Shown: positions 37,882 to 48,002, counted from the first letter of the stretch. The stretch: DNA of 64,000 nucleotides from an uncultured Erythrobacter sp. (GCA_947494705.1 CANLVN010000001.1:868001-932000), one strand, 5' to 3'. The notes: generated by a model from the sequence alone, not told the origin. Made by a program: numbers and translations.

Positions 37882-38900
37882 GCGGCCTCCCCCGTCAATG
37901 CGAGAAGCGCATCGCGTTTGGCGAGCAATTCATCGGCCTGCTGATCGAGGTCATCTGCGATCTTGGTATCGACAAGCGCAGCATCCAGACGGGTTCGCGT
38001 AGCTTCGGAGATAGTTGGGACAGCCTCGCAAATGCCCACCATATCGTCCATTTTCGCCCAGCAATTTAGGACGATATCGCACCCGGCCTCATGTGCGAGT
38101 GCGGCGCGTTCGGGAACGGTTCCTTCGAGCGCTTCCATGTCGATATCGTCAGTCAGCAACAGGCCTTCGAACCCGATTTCCCCGCGAATGATGTCGTGAA
38201 TGATCGTGCGTGAGAGGGTCGCGGGATATTGCTCGTCCCAGACCGGGAACTTGAGATGCCCGGTCATGCCGATCGGCGCGTGTCTGAGCGCGCGGAACGG
38301 GGCGATGTCGGTTTGCAGCTCCTCGACACTGGCCGTGACGGTCGGCATTTCCTTGTGGGTGTCGACCATGCTTCGACCATGGCCTGGAATATGCTTGATA
38401 CAGCCGGCCACTCCGCCTGCAGCCAGTCCATCGAGGATCGCCCGGCCCAGCGCGGCGACCTGCATCGGGTCGCGGCCCAGCGAGCGGTCTCCGATCACGT
38501 CGTGCGCGCCCTCCTGCCGGACATCGAGCGGAGGGTGGTAGTCGACGGTGATTCCCATCGCCGACAGCTCTATAGCCATCGCTTTCGCCCCCACACGCGC
38601 CGCTTCGATCGCGCTCGCCGGAGCAATACGATAGAGGCGATCGAACGCCTCGCCGGAAGGATAAGCGGCCCAGTGCGGCGGACGCAGCCGCGCGACGCGG
38701 CCGCCTTCCTGGTCGATGGAAATCAGCAGGTGCTCGCGCCCATGCAGTGCTCGCAACTCGTCCGTCAGCGCGCGCAGTTGCTCGCGCGTTTCGCAATTGC
38801 GACCGAACAGGATGTAGCCCGCCGGGTCCGCATCGCGGAAAAAGGCGCGCTCATCGGCGGTCAGCGTAAGGCCAGAACATCCAAATATCGCCGGAACCAT
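37878..38900 (-). CDS. nagZ: beta-N-acetylhexosaminidase NagZ (GH3)
   Basis: 340 residues. Removes N-acetylglucosamine from anhydromuropeptides in peptidoglycan recycling, in the cytoplasm. GH3 NagZ signatures: LLISIDQEGGRVARL, IKHIPGHGRSMVDTH (catalytic-dyad His and Asp loop) and the nucleophile Asp in TDDIDMEALEG. No signal peptide. Shares an ATGA with scpA. Confidence 0.94.
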   Translation of the reverse strand: MVPAIFGCSGLTLTADERAFFRDADPAGYILFGRNCETREQLRALTDELRALHGREHLLISIDQEGGRVARLRPPHWAAYPSGEAFDRLYRIAPASAIEAARVGAKAMAIELSAMGITVDYHPPLDVRQEGAHDVIGDRSLGRDPMQVAALGRAILDGLAAGGVAGCIKHIPGHGRSMVDTHKEMPTVTASVEELQTDIAPFRALRHAPIGMTGHLKFPVWDEQYPATLSRTIIHDIIRGEIGFEGLLLTDDIDMEALEGTVPERAALAHEAGCDIVLNCWAKMDDMVGICEAVPTISEATRTRLDAALVDTKIADDLDQQADELLAKRDALLALTGEAA

Positions 38901-39017
38901 GGCGTAAACCTTGCAGCGCGGGCGGTGTCAGGCAAGCGTGCTAACCATCGATATTCGCGATTTCGGGGGGAATCCGGTGCAAAACGCGCCGATCCGCCCT
39001 AGCAGCCAAAGCAATCG

Positions 39018-39719
39018 CTAGGGTTTGACCTGACAATCGATCCCGTCGGCCTTGAGCGCCGAGCACAGACGGTCTGCAGATGCGCGATCTCCCGCGACCG
39101 CCTGAAGCCGATAGACGGTGCCGATATCAACCACGCCCTGTTCGATGCGGTAGCGCATCCCCGACAGCGCGTCGGTACGCCGCGAGATTTCGTTCCAGCC
39201 CTGCTCGGCACGCGATCGCGAAGTGTAGGCTGCCAACTGAACAGCGACTCCGCCGTTGCTGCTGGGAGCGGGCGCAGGGTCGCTGTCTTCCGATCCGTTT
39301 TCACTGGGGTTGTCGTCGCCGCCCTGCCCGGCGTCTTCGCCGGGGTCTTCGGTCGCCATGACGCCTTCGGGCGAGCCACCTTCGCCAACCACCGGCGCGA
39401 CGTTGCCCGTTCCGTCGAATTCCTTGCCGCCCGGGTCCTCGGGCCGTTCGCGATACGGGGTGTCGGGCGCTTCGATCACGCTGCCATCGGCTACCTGCTC
39501 CGGGTCGCCAGCCCCTCCTCCGAAATACCAGATCGAACCGACAATGCCGAACAGCAGGAGCAGCAGGATCGCGGCGAAGCCCATGACCTGACCCGGCGCA
39601 ATTGCCCCGGCGTTATCGTCCTCTTCCTCCGCCTCGAGCCAGGGAAGGCTGTCGTCGGCACCCAGGTCGAGCTCGTCGCCGTTGCGATCCACCTCTTCAT
39701 ACTCGGCTTCGACGATCAC
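39018..39719 (-). CDS. SPOR-domain membrane protein
   Basis: 233 residues from GTG 39719, chosen because GAGGACAAGAGG precedes it; the longer reading runs into argS. N-terminal acidic cytoplasmic part, one transmembrane helix (about 60-82, VMGFAAILLLLLFGIVGSIW), a Pro/Gly/Asp-rich linker, and a C-terminal SPOR domain (GVAVQLAAYTSRSRAEQGW to CQVKP). SPOR domains bind denuded septal peptidoglycan, so a division-site role is expected. In the operon between argS and nagZ, as in other alphaproteobacteria. Confidence 0.87.
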   Translation of the reverse strand: MIVEAEYEEVDRNGDELDLGADDSLPWLEAEEEDDNAGAIAPGQVMGFAAILLLLLFGIVGSIWYFGGGAGDPEQVADGSVIEAPDTPYRERPEDPGGKEFDGTGNVAPVVGEGGSPEGVMATEDPGEDAGQGGDDNPSENGSEDSDPAPAPSSNGGVAVQLAAYTSRSRAEQGWNEISRRTDALSGMRYRIEQGVVDIGTVYRLQAVAGDRASADRLCSALKADGIDCQVKP

Positions 39720-39762
39720 CCTCTTGTCCTCGTTCAATTGCCGGAACAGGTTACTGTCCCGG

Positions 39763-41517
39763 TCACATCCTGTCGACGGCTTGCACGCCAAGCACGCGAA
39801 GCCCATTCGAGAGCACCTGCCCGATTGCCTGCGCAAGGAAAAGGCGTGCGGCCGACAAAGGCTTGTCCTGTTTCACAATGAACCGCTTTTCCAGGTCGGT
39901 GTTTCCGAGGCTGTAGAATGCGTTGAGATCGGTCGCGAGGTCGTAGAGATAAAACGCGATGCGGTGCGGTTCGCGCGCCTTGGCGGCGGCTTCGACCTCG
40001 CGCGGGAATTGCGCGGCGCGCCGGATCAGGGCAATTTCTTCCTCGCCGAGCCGGTCGAGAGCCTCGTCGGACGGGCTGATGTCCTCTTCCTCGTCGGCCT
40101 TGCGGAGCGTCGACTTGATGCGGGCATGGGCGTATTGCACGTACCACACCGGGTTGTCCTTGGACGCTTCGACCACCTTGGCGAAGTCGAACTCCATCTG
40201 CGCCTCTGGCTTGCGGGTCAGCATGGTGAAGCGCACCACGTCCTTGCCCACTTCCTCGATCATGTCGGCGATGGTGATGAAATTGCCCGAACGCTTGGAC
40301 ATTTTGACCGGCTCGCCAGCGCGCATCAGCTGGACCATCTGCACCAGTTTGACGTCGAAGGGAATCGGATTGCCCTCACCTTCGGAAAGCGCGGCGACCG
40401 CGGCCTTGATCCGCTTGACCGTGCCGGCATGGTCAGCGCCCCAGATGTCGATCAGCTCGTCGGCCTCGGCTGCCTTCTGCATGTGATAGGCGAGGTCCGC
40501 GCCGAAATAGGTCCACTTGCCGTTCGACTTCTTGATCGGACGATCCTGATCATCGCCATATTTCGTCGAACGGAACAGCGGCAGTTCGACCGGCTCCCAG
40601 TCTTCCGGCGGAGCCTTGCCTTTGGGCGCTTCGAGCACGCCGTCATAGACGAGATCATTTTTGCGCAGCCACGCCTCTGCTTCGTCGGGCTTGCCCGCCG
40701 CATGCAGGGCAGCTTCGGATGCGAATACATCGTGGTGAATACCGAGCAGCGCCAGGTCGGCCTTGATGAGCTGCATCATCTGCTCGACCGCCTCTGCGCG
40801 GAAATAGGCGAGCCATTCATCCTCGGGCGCGTCGCGATATTTGTCGCCAACCTCCTTCGCCAGATATTCGCCGATCGGTTTCAGGTAGTCGCCAGGGTAG
40901 TAACCCTCGGGAATCTCGCCGATTTCCTCGCCCAGCGCCTCGCGATAACGAAGGTGCGCGGAGCGCGCGAGCGTATCGACCTGTCCGCCGGCATCGTTGA
41001 TGTAATATTCGCGGGTCACCTGATGCCCGGCGAATTCGAGCAGGCTGGAAAGCGCGTCGCCCACGACCGCGCCGCGGCAGTGCCCCATATGCATGGGTCC
41101 CGTGGGATTGGCGCTCACATATTCGACGTTTACGCGAGTGCCGTCGCCCATCTGAGAGCGACCGTAATCCTCGCCCAGCGCATGCACGCTGCGAACTTCA
41201 TCGAGCCATGCGGCGGGGTCCAGCCGGAGGTTGATAAAGCCTGGCCCGGCAATCTCGGCGCTGGCGATGCCCGGCTCCGCTTCCAGCTTCGCGGCAATCG
41301 CCTCGGCCAGCGCGCGCGGATTGGTCTTCGCCGGCTTCGCCAGCACCATTGCGGCATTGGTCGCAAGGTCGCCATGCGATGGATCGCGCGGTGGCTCCAG
41401 CGTGACGTTGGCCAGGGAGATGTCTTCGGGCAGCGTGCCGTCGGCTATCAATGCTTTGAGCGCGGCTTCGACTGTATCCGCATACGCGGCGTAGAGGGTT
41501 TTGTTGTCGGTCATCAT
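39763..41517 (-). CDS. argS: arginyl-tRNA synthetase
   Basis: 584 residues, class I. HIGH-type motif ANPTGPMHMGHCRG (about 128-141) and KMSKRSG near 396-402; C-terminal DALR anticodon-binding domain. Two adjacent ATG codons (41517 and 41514) are possible starts; GAGA lies just upstream. First gene of the eight-gene minus-strand operon ending in tatC. Confidence 0.96.
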   Translation of the reverse strand: MMTDNKTLYAAYADTVEAALKALIADGTLPEDISLANVTLEPPRDPSHGDLATNAAMVLAKPAKTNPRALAEAIAAKLEAEPGIASAEIAGPGFINLRLDPAAWLDEVRSVHALGEDYGRSQMGDGTRVNVEYVSANPTGPMHMGHCRGAVVGDALSSLLEFAGHQVTREYYINDAGGQVDTLARSAHLRYREALGEEIGEIPEGYYPGDYLKPIGEYLAKEVGDKYRDAPEDEWLAYFRAEAVEQMMQLIKADLALLGIHHDVFASEAALHAAGKPDEAEAWLRKNDLVYDGVLEAPKGKAPPEDWEPVELPLFRSTKYGDDQDRPIKKSNGKWTYFGADLAYHMQKAAEADELIDIWGADHAGTVKRIKAAVAALSEGEGNPIPFDVKLVQMVQLMRAGEPVKMSKRSGNFITIADMIEEVGKDVVRFTMLTRKPEAQMEFDFAKVVEASKDNPVWYVQYAHARIKSTLRKADEEEDISPSDEALDRLGEEEIALIRRAAQFPREVEAAAKAREPHRIAFYLYDLATDLNAFYSLGNTDLEKRFIVKQDKPLSAARLFLAQAIGQVLSNGLRVLGVQAVDRM

Positions 41518-41734
41518 ATTCTCGTGCGTTTCCGCCTGTATGGGTGGATGCAAAGAAGGAAGCCTGGCCCTTGGTCAAGACTCTCCTGAGTAAATCGAAA
41601 GCCCCCGAAGGCCGTGCTTGCCGAATTCATCGCTTGCGCAGCAAGTGCGAGCCCGACCTGGCGCTCGCATCGGGTCCGCAGCGAAGCGGAGGGATTTGCA
41701 ACGAGGGGTTCGCCCAGATGGGCGAACACTAGCA
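41518..41734. other. 217-bp intergenic region with hairpins
   Basis: Between argS and the upstream lipoprotein gene. GTTCGCCCA-GA-TGGGCGAAC (41708-41727) is a perfect 9-bp-arm dyad a few bases after the lipoprotein stop, but no T-run follows. A second dyad CCGC-AGCGAA-GCGG lies near 41679-41692. The composition is reminiscent of dispersed short repeats in related genomes; only one copy is in this window. Confidence 0.5.
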
Positions 41735-42385
41735 TCAACGCGTCGCGTTATACGCCAGCTGGTCCTCGGTGAGCTGGAATCCGATCAGCATCTCGAATCG
41801 CGCGCGGGCGATCGCGGCGCGCACTTCCGGAGCCGCCATCGGGTCGAGCGCGGCGTCGACATCGCCCGCTCGTCGCTTGCGCGTAATGCGCTCGCGAATG
41901 TCTTCGGGCAGGGTCGCGGCGGAGCGATCAACGAAGGAGCCGGCCTTCGCGCTCGCCTGTGCGCGTTCCTGCCCATCCGCGAAGCTGACGGTGACTTCGC
42001 CGACACGCTTGGTCACGACCGCACTGCCACCCTGCAGAACGGTCACGAAATACGGCAGCGTCACGGTGCGTGCGCCACTTGTATCGGTGCGGCGCGCGAA
42101 GACGTCGAATGTCGCCTCGGTATAGATGCGGTCGCTTGTATCGTCGCAAGTCGATCGCAGATTGGTGATTGCGGCGGTCACGTCGAGGCTGCTGACGGTC
42201 TTGTCGCCTGCTGTGCGGAATGTGGTGACGTCGCCGGTATAGTCGGGCACGCCGACCGACGGGCACGACGAAAGCACCGACTGGATTCCGACGCCCTGAT
42301 CGATCACCAGTTCCCCTTCGCGTGAGCAACCGGCAAGCGCGGCGGCCATAACGAAAACGGGAAGCATAGCGTTGCGGAAAGTCAT
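41735..42385 (-). CDS. lipoprotein, unknown function
   Basis: 216 residues. Lipobox LAGC (Cys20 in AAALAGCSREGEL). Most of the remainder is a single beta-rich domain with a C-terminal Arg/Lys-rich helical stretch (RERITRKRRAGDVDAAL). Cysteines CPSVG and STCDDT may pair. The longer open frame to 42904 is a shadow of ispH. Divergent from ispH with a 102-bp gap. No family recognised. Confidence 0.75.
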   Translation of the reverse strand: MTFRNAMLPVFVMAAALAGCSREGELVIDQGVGIQSVLSSCPSVGVPDYTGDVTTFRTAGDKTVSSLDVTAAITNLRSTCDDTSDRIYTEATFDVFARRTDTSGARTVTLPYFVTVLQGGSAVVTKRVGEVTVSFADGQERAQASAKAGSFVDRSAATLPEDIRERITRKRRAGDVDAALDPMAAPEVRAAIARARFEMLIGFQLTEDQLAYNATR

Positions 42386-42487
42386 GAAAGGAAATCCCTT
42401 GAAGCTCTTGTTGCGCGTCACGTCCAATTGCGCGCTTGTTGTCCATCGCCCTAGCGAGCCGCGCGGCAAAGCGCTAGAGGGAGCGGG

Positions 42488-43459
42488 ATGAACGCTTCCT
42501 TGCATAACTCGCCTGTCGTTAGCGACAAGCCTCTCGACCTGCTGATCGCGGCTCCGCGCGGCTTTTGCGCCGGTGTCGATCGCGCGATCGAGATCGTCGA
42601 AAAGGCGCTCGAGCGCTATGGTGCGCCGGTCTATGTCCGGCACGAGATCGTCCACAACAAATATGTCGTCGAGGGCCTGAAGGCCAAGGGCGCTATCTTC
42701 GTCAAGGAACTGGATGAAGTGCCGACCGATGCGCCTGTGGTGTTCAGCGCGCATGGCGTGCCCAAGGCGGTCCCTGCCGAGGCCGAGCGGCGCAACATGA
42801 TCTACGTTGATGCGACATGCCCGCTGGTGTCCAAGGTCCATCGTCAGGCTGAACGCCAGCTCGAAAAAGGGCGCCACATCATCTTCATCGGCCACGAAGG
42901 ACATCCGGAAGTGATCGGCACGATGGGTCAGGTCGAACCGGGTCAGATGACCCTGGTCGAGAATATCGAGGACGTCGACAAGCTTCCCTTCGATTCGGAC
43001 GAACCCCTCGCCTATCTCACTCAGACCACGCTGAGCGTCGACGACACGCGTGAGGTGATCGAGGCGCTCGAATGGCGCTATCCCAATATCGCAGGACCCA
43101 AGGCCGAAGACATCTGCTACGCGACCTCAAACCGGCAGGCGGCGGTCAAGGAGCTGGCGAAGGATTGCGACCTTGTGCTCGTCGTGGGTGCGCCGAATTC
43201 TTCCAATTCCCTGCGGCTCGTCGAGGTCGCAGAGCGTCTGGGCACACCGGGCAAACTGATCCAGCGCGCTGATGAAATCGACCCGGACTGGCTCGAAGGG
43301 GTCGGCACTGTTGGCCTAACCGCCGGAGCCTCCGCCCCTGAAGTGCTGGTGCGCGAAGTGGTGGATGCGCTGGGACGGATGCGCCCGCTGAACGAACGGA
43401 CCATCACCCATACCGAGGAAAAGATGGTCTTCAAGCTGCCGCGCCAGCTTACCGAATAG
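42488..43459 (+). CDS. ispH: 4-hydroxy-3-methylbut-2-enyl diphosphate reductase
   Basis: Last step of the MEP isoprenoid pathway, yielding IPP and DMAPP with an oxygen-sensitive 4Fe-4S cluster. 323 residues. The three cluster cysteines are C27 (RGFCAGV), C112 (DATCPLV) and C211 (DICYATSN). His residues in VRHEIVHN and GHEGHPE are conserved. Followed 21 bp later by thrB. Confidence 0.96.
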   Translation: MNASLHNSPVVSDKPLDLLIAAPRGFCAGVDRAIEIVEKALERYGAPVYVRHEIVHNKYVVEGLKAKGAIFVKELDEVPTDAPVVFSAHGVPKAVPAEAERRNMIYVDATCPLVSKVHRQAERQLEKGRHIIFIGHEGHPEVIGTMGQVEPGQMTLVENIEDVDKLPFDSDEPLAYLTQTTLSVDDTREVIEALEWRYPNIAGPKAEDICYATSNRQAAVKELAKDCDLVLVVGAPNSSNSLRLVEVAERLGTPGKLIQRADEIDPDWLEGVGTVGLTAGASAPEVLVREVVDALGRMRPLNERTITHTEEKMVFKLPRQLTE

Positions 43460-43480
43460 GCCCTGAAGGGGGCAGGCAGA

Positions 43481-44449
43481 TTGGCAGTCTACACTCATCT
43501 CGGGGCCGAAGATCTGGCCACGCTCATCTCGCATTACGATGTCGGCGCTCTGGTGAGCGCCAAGGGCATTGCCGAAGGCGTATCCAATTCGAACTGGCTG
43601 ATCGAGACAACCGGAACCGGCGGGAAGAACGCGCGCTATATCCTGACGATGTATGAGCGGCGGATCGAGCTTGCCGACCTGCCCTATTTTCTGGGCCTGC
43701 TGGATCACCTGTCCGCCCGCGATTGCCCGGTGCCGCGTACGATCCATGATCGTGAAGGCGCGGCCTACCGGATGGAGCGAGGCAAGGCGGTGGCGTTGAT
43801 CGAGTTCCTGCCCGGCGTCTCGCCCTCGCGGCCCGATGCGGAGCAGGCGCACGCCTTGGGCCGGGTGCTTGCCCGAATGCATGCCGCAAGTGCAGACTTT
43901 CCGCTCACCCGCCAGAACACGATGGGTTTCTCCGACAATTTCTCGCTGCTCGAGAAGTGCGGCGTAGGGGCGCTGGCGACCATTCATGCCGATCTTCCCG
44001 CAATGCTTGGCCCGGCGCGTGAGGCGGCCGCGCTCGACCTGGACGCTCTGCCGCAGGCGCAAATCCATGCGGACCTTTTCCCGGACAATGTCCTGATGCT
44101 GGGCAGCGAGGTCACCGGCCTGATCGATTTCTACTTTGCCTGCACCGGCGCGATGGCACTCGACCTGGCGACGACCCATGCTGCGTGGAGTTTCGATGCG
44201 GACAATTCGTACGACCCGGCAATCGGCGCGGCCTTGATTGCGGGATACGAGGAGGGTCGCAAGCTCACGCCCGACGAACGCGCGATGATGCCAGAGATCG
44301 CCAAGGGCGCGGCTCTGCGCTTTGTCGCGAGCCGTGCGGAAGACTGGCTCGACACTCCAGACGACGCATTGGTGACACGCAAGGACCCGATGCAATTCGT
44401 CGAACGATGGCGCTTTTACGACGAACACGGGCGCGACGTCTTTGCCTGA
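43481..44449 (+). CDS. thrB: homoserine kinase, aminoglycoside-phosphotransferase type (ThrB2)
   Basis: 322 residues from a TTG start (GGGGGCAGG upstream). Phosphorylates homoserine in threonine biosynthesis. APH-fold motifs: GVSNSNWLIET near 33-43 for nucleotide binding, catalytic loop IHADLFPDNVL near 190-200 and GLIDFYFA (DFG-like). This is the choline-kinase-like family found in alphaproteobacteria, not the GHMP ThrB. An ispH-thrB-rnhA order is usual there. Confidence 0.92.
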   Translation: MAVYTHLGAEDLATLISHYDVGALVSAKGIAEGVSNSNWLIETTGTGGKNARYILTMYERRIELADLPYFLGLLDHLSARDCPVPRTIHDREGAAYRMERGKAVALIEFLPGVSPSRPDAEQAHALGRVLARMHAASADFPLTRQNTMGFSDNFSLLEKCGVGALATIHADLPAMLGPAREAAALDLDALPQAQIHADLFPDNVLMLGSEVTGLIDFYFACTGAMALDLATTHAAWSFDADNSYDPAIGAALIAGYEEGRKLTPDERAMMPEIAKGAALRFVASRAEDWLDTPDDALVTRKDPMQFVERWRFYDEHGRDVFA

Positions 44450-44491
44450 GCGCGAAAGCGCGGCAGGGATGTAAGGGTTAGGAACGGGGCT

Positions 44492-44935
44492 ATGAAACAG
44501 GTCGAAATCTTTACCGACGGCGCCTGCAAGGGCAATCCGGGACCGGGCGGCTGGGGCACTTTGCTGCGCCTTGGCCCCCACGAGAAAGAGCTGTCTGGCG
44601 GCGAGCCGGACACCACCAACAACCGCATGGAAATGACTGCTGCGATTCGCGGACTGGAGGCTCTGATCGAGCCGTGCGCCGTCGATCTATACACCGACAG
44701 CAAGTACCTGATCGACGGGATCACCAAGTGGGTGCACGGCTGGAAGAAGCGTGGCTGGGTCAATGCCAGCAAGAAGCCGGTGAAAAATGCCGATTTGTGG
44801 CACGAGCTGATCGCGCAGACCGGCCGTCATCGCGTCGAATGGCATTGGGTTAAGGGCCATTCAGGGCATCCCGAAAACGAGCGCGTCGATAAACTGGCGA
44901 GCGACGAAGCCGATCGCATCGCCGCCGACGCCTGA
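44492..44935 (+). CDS. rnhA: ribonuclease HI
   Basis: 147 residues. Degrades RNA in RNA-DNA hybrids. The four carboxylates are present: D9, E47, D69 and D133, with H123 in the catalytic loop. [13 protein letters not shown] is the classic opening. Third gene of the ispH-thrB-rnhA run. Confidence 0.96.
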   Translation: MKQVEIFTDGACKGNPGPGGWGTLLRLGPHEKELSGGEPDTTNNRMEMTAAIRGLEALIEPCAVDLYTDSKYLIDGITKWVHGWKKRGWVNASKKPVKNADLWHELIAQTGRHRVEWHWVKGHSGHPENERVDKLASDEADRIAADA

Positions 44936-44942
44936 AATGCGA

Positions 44943-44975
44943 AACGGGCGCCCCAGTTCAACCGGAGCGCCCGTT
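44943..44975. terminator. inverted repeat, likely bidirectional terminator
   Basis: AACGGGCGC (44943-44951) pairs with GCGCCCGTT (44967-44975); 15-bp loop. Weak T-run (TTTC on the minus strand, TT on the plus). It separates rnhA from the convergent DUF1508 gene. Confidence 0.6.
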
Positions 44976-44996
44976 ACTGATTGAGCTTGGCTCGAA

Positions 44997-45173
44997 TTAG
45001 CTGTTGTCTTCGATCGGCGCGTCCGGGCCGTTCTTCTGAATCGAAGCGATGGCGTTCTTCGCGCTGTCCTTGGACGAGTAGCCTTCGGTCGAGAACATGA
45101 TTTCCGAATTGTACTTGAAGCGCACGCGGAACTCGCCTGCCTTGTCCTTGTAGATTTCGAACTTGTGAGCCAT
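44997..45173 (-). CDS. DUF1508 (YegP-like) small protein
   Basis: 58 residues, one YegP-type repeat: KFEIYKDKAGEFRVRFKYN ... FSTEGYSSKDSAKNAIASIQKN. E. coli YegP carries two such units; a single-unit form is common in alphaproteobacteria. Function unknown, perhaps stress-related. MAHKFEIYK start with GAAAACGC upstream; a longer frame adds 13 residues. Confidence 0.85.
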   Translation of the reverse strand: MAHKFEIYKDKAGEFRVRFKYNSEIMFSTEGYSSKDSAKNAIASIQKNGPDAPIEDNS

Positions 45174-45239
45174 TGCGTTTTCCCCTCGCATGGTAGCGTT
45201 GAACTTGCCCACATACCTTACAGATCGAGTGTGCCTTGG

Positions 45240-46379
45240 CTACCCCGATGCGCGCGCTTTTTCCCGAGTGGATTCGCCTGTGAAAAACCGATCCGGTGCA
45301 TAGCGAGTTGCATCGATCTCGCGCGTAAGCTCGTCGCGTTCGTGGCCGAGAATAATCTGGCTTGCCAGCCGCGCGGCTGCAGGCGCGGTTTGTATGCCGA
45401 AGCCGCCCTGCCCCGCGAACCACACAAAGCCGGGCACGTCACGGTCCTCGCCATAGACCGGCAGGCGGTCGGGGGAGAAACTTCTGAGGCCAGCCCAGCG
45501 CCGCTCCACCGCCTCGATCCGCCACGTCGTCACTTCCTCGAACCGAGCGATGGCGCGCGCAACGTCGAGCTCTTCGGGCGCGGCGTCGCATGGCTGGGTT
45601 GGGATCTCGTCATGCGGGCTGAGCCACAACCTGCCATTGTCGGACTTGAAGTAGAACCCGCCCGAAATATCGAGGACCAGCGGCATATCGACAGGCGCTT
45701 GCGGATCGACGCGCAACTGAGCGACGGTGCGACGCAGCGGGTCGATGCCAAGCGGCTGTGCGCCAGCGATCTGGGCGACCGGATCAGCCCATGCTCCGGC
45801 GGCGTTGACCACCTGCGCGGCTCGATAGGTGTCGCCCGCCTCGGTCGTGATGCGCCAGCCGCCATCTTCGCGGGTAAGTCCGGCTACCCGCGCGCGGCAG
45901 GTCAGTTGCGCGCCAGCCTGTCGCAAGGCCCGGAGATAATGCTGATGCAGGCCGGCCACGTCGATGTCAGCGCAGGCAGGTTCGTAAATGGCATCGCACC
46001 AGTCTGAGCGAATCTGCGGCACCTTTTGCGCCACCGCATCGCCGCCGATGCGTTCGATCGTAACGCCGGTGCCGGCGAAGCGCTCAAGAAATGCGTCCAT
46101 CGCAGCCCGGTCCGCTTCCTGCCCGACATAGAGCGCGCCGCGTTGCCGCAGGAACCCACCTTCGCGCAGGTAGCGGCCCGAGGGCAGGGTCAGCGGGACA
46201 AGACCAGGTCCGCCATAACATTCTTCCCAGAATGCAGCGGAGCGGCCGGTCGAATGATATCCCGGCGCATCCTCGCCTTCGAGCACAAGCACGCTTGCAT
46301 GGGGGGCCAGTTCGGCCGCGAGGCTTGCGCCCGCCATTCCAGCGCCGATTATCGCGAAGTCGTAGAAGGTGTTGGCCAT
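45240..46379 (-). CDS. FAD-dependent oxidoreductase, DAO family
   Basis: 379 residues. N-terminal FAD loop IIGAGMAGASLAAEL (about 10-24), EGEDAPGYHSTGRSA, and C-terminal GFVWFAGQGGFGIQTAPAAARL (DAO signature). Related to D-amino acid dehydrogenase, glycine/sarcosine oxidase and D-2-hydroxyglutarate-like enzymes; the substrate is unknown. Starts 8 bp after the hydrolase stop, so cotranscribed. Confidence 0.88.
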   Translation of the reverse strand: MANTFYDFAIIGAGMAGASLAAELAPHASVLVLEGEDAPGYHSTGRSAAFWEECYGGPGLVPLTLPSGRYLREGGFLRQRGALYVGQEADRAAMDAFLERFAGTGVTIERIGGDAVAQKVPQIRSDWCDAIYEPACADIDVAGLHQHYLRALRQAGAQLTCRARVAGLTREDGGWRITTEAGDTYRAAQVVNAAGAWADPVAQIAGAQPLGIDPLRRTVAQLRVDPQAPVDMPLVLDISGGFYFKSDNGRLWLSPHDEIPTQPCDAAPEELDVARAIARFEEVTTWRIEAVERRWAGLRSFSPDRLPVYGEDRDVPGFVWFAGQGGFGIQTAPAAARLASQIILGHERDELTREIDATRYAPDRFFTGESTREKARASG

Positions 46380-46387
46380 TACGGCAC

Positions 46388-47380
46388 CTATGTGTGTGCG
46401 GGCGCGGCCTCGTCAAGGAATGTGGCGATCTCGTCCATCATGCGGTCGCGCACGGCATCGACCTCGCGCAGGATCTCGTGATACGCCTCGTCGCCGAACG
46501 CAACCAGCTTGCCCCGGGCCAGGCGTTGCGCGGCGCGGACGTTGGCCGGATGGCTCACGAGCTTGTCGTTCGAAGTCGAGACGATCAGGACTGGCACATC
46601 GACCTTTTCCAGAGCGCCCGGCTCCTCCAGCACCCGCCATGATGCATAGGCACGCTCGACCCAGCGCCAGCTGGCCGGGCCCATGTCGAGTTCGGGACGC
46701 TCTGCCCTCCACCAAGCTTCGTCGGAATAGCGTTCTGCATCGTGGGTCAGGAGGCCGGCGCGACCGTTCGGCAATTCGCCCGGCTTCTCGCTCCATTTCC
46801 ACGCCTGTCGCATCGGATCGCCTATCCGCGTCATCATCTCGGCGACACCGTGCAGCAACGGTAGCGGCAGCGGTGGGCCGTTCATGCCCAGCATCGGCGC
46901 GCTCAGCACGGCGGCGTCGGGGGTCACGAGGCCATCGACCATGGCGCGCATGATAAGATGGCCGCCCATCGAATGGCCGATGAGCACATGCGGCCCCGGC
47001 ACTTCTTTGCACCACTCGTCCCACATATGCGCGAGGTCGGCGGTCCAGATGGAGAAGTCTTCGATATGACCTGTGACATCGTCGCCTCCCAATCGACCCG
47101 ACCCGGCCTGCCCGCGCCAGTCGGCGCCAGTCACTCGCCAGCCTGCCCGGTGCCATTGTTCGAGGCTTTCGAGATATTTCTCGTAGAAATCGCCCCGTCC
47201 GGGAAGAAACAGGATCGAGCCGCGCGGCGTCTCGCCCGCACCCGGCCAATCGATCCGCCGCAGCTCATGCCCGTCGCTCAGCGACCAGCGGCTCTCGCGC
47301 GCAGCAGGCGGAATTGCGCGCCTGCCGATGGCGACCGCATCTGCTTCAGGCCGTGCCTGCGTTTCGGAAATTTGCGTCAT
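46388..47380 (-). CDS. alpha/beta hydrolase (monoacylglycerol lipase/lysophospholipase-like)
   Basis: 330 residues. Nucleophile Ser137 in LIGHSMGGHL. Asp and His of the triad likely in the stretch VLIVSTSNDKLV and in the C-terminal AYHEILREVD. FLPGRGDFYEKYLESLEQW is characteristic of the serine aminopeptidase S33/PldB-like group. No signal peptide. Divergent from cpaA; cotranscribed with the DAO gene. Confidence 0.88.
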   Translation of the reverse strand: MTQISETQARPEADAVAIGRRAIPPAARESRWSLSDGHELRRIDWPGAGETPRGSILFLPGRGDFYEKYLESLEQWHRAGWRVTGADWRGQAGSGRLGGDDVTGHIEDFSIWTADLAHMWDEWCKEVPGPHVLIGHSMGGHLIMRAMVDGLVTPDAAVLSAPMLGMNGPPLPLPLLHGVAEMMTRIGDPMRQAWKWSEKPGELPNGRAGLLTHDAERYSDEAWWRAERPELDMGPASWRWVERAYASWRVLEEPGALEKVDVPVLIVSTSNDKLVSHPANVRAAQRLARGKLVAFGDEAYHEILREVDAVRDRMMDEIATFLDEAAPAHT

Positions 47381-47504
47381 AGTGGCGATCCCAAGCCTTC
47401 AATCGTGGTTACTATTTGGTAAGCACTCGCCTGTAGCACCGCCAACCGTACAGGGGACCGCGACAGGCACAGGGCCTTACGCGAGTGCACCCATCGGGGG
47501 CCTT

Positions 47505-48002
47505 ATGCTGACGACCTATATTTCCTACGGACTGCTTATCGCATTGGCAATTGCCCTGCTCTACGCGTCCTTCACCGATATCATGTCGCGCACCATCGCC
47601 AATTGGGTGAACATCGCGATCGCGGTGAGCGCGCCTGTCTACTGGTGGGCGAGCGGCATGTCGCTGTGGCCGGACATGGTGTTGCAGGTGGCCTTCGCGG
47701 CGGGGGTTGCTGCTGTTCTCGTCGGTATCGCCTTCATCGGATACAAGCTGCACGTCACCATCATGGGCGGCGGCGATATCAAGCTGCTCGCGGCGCTCGC
47801 GCTGTGGTTCACGCCTTTCAACTATGTCGACATGCTCTGGAACATGGCGCTGTTCGGCGGGGCCATCGCGATCGCCTTTGTCCTGCGCCTGATGTTTTTC
47901 AAACCAAAGACCCGCGGAGTCCTTCCGTATGGCGTCGCCATCACGTTCGGCGCGCTTTGGGTGCTGTACCCCAAGCTGATCGCAGCCCCTGTCTTTGCTT
48001 AA
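47505..48002 (+). CDS. cpaA: prepilin peptidase CpaA (A24)
   Basis: 165 residues, multi-pass. Cleaves and processes Flp prepilins. The two aspartates of the A24 active site are D25 in SFTDIMSR and D91 in GGGDIKLL. No N-methylase domain, as usual for CpaA/TadV. First gene of the Tad locus. The longer upstream reading overlaps the hydrolase promoter and lacks family sequence. Confidence 0.92.
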   Translation: MLTTYISYGLLIALAIALLYASFTDIMSRTIANWVNIAIAVSAPVYWWASGMSLWPDMVLQVAFAAGVAAVLVGIAFIGYKLHVTIMGGGDIKLLAALALWFTPFNYVDMLWNMALFGGAIAIAFVLRLMFFKPKTRGVLPYGVAITFGALWVLYPKLIAAPVFA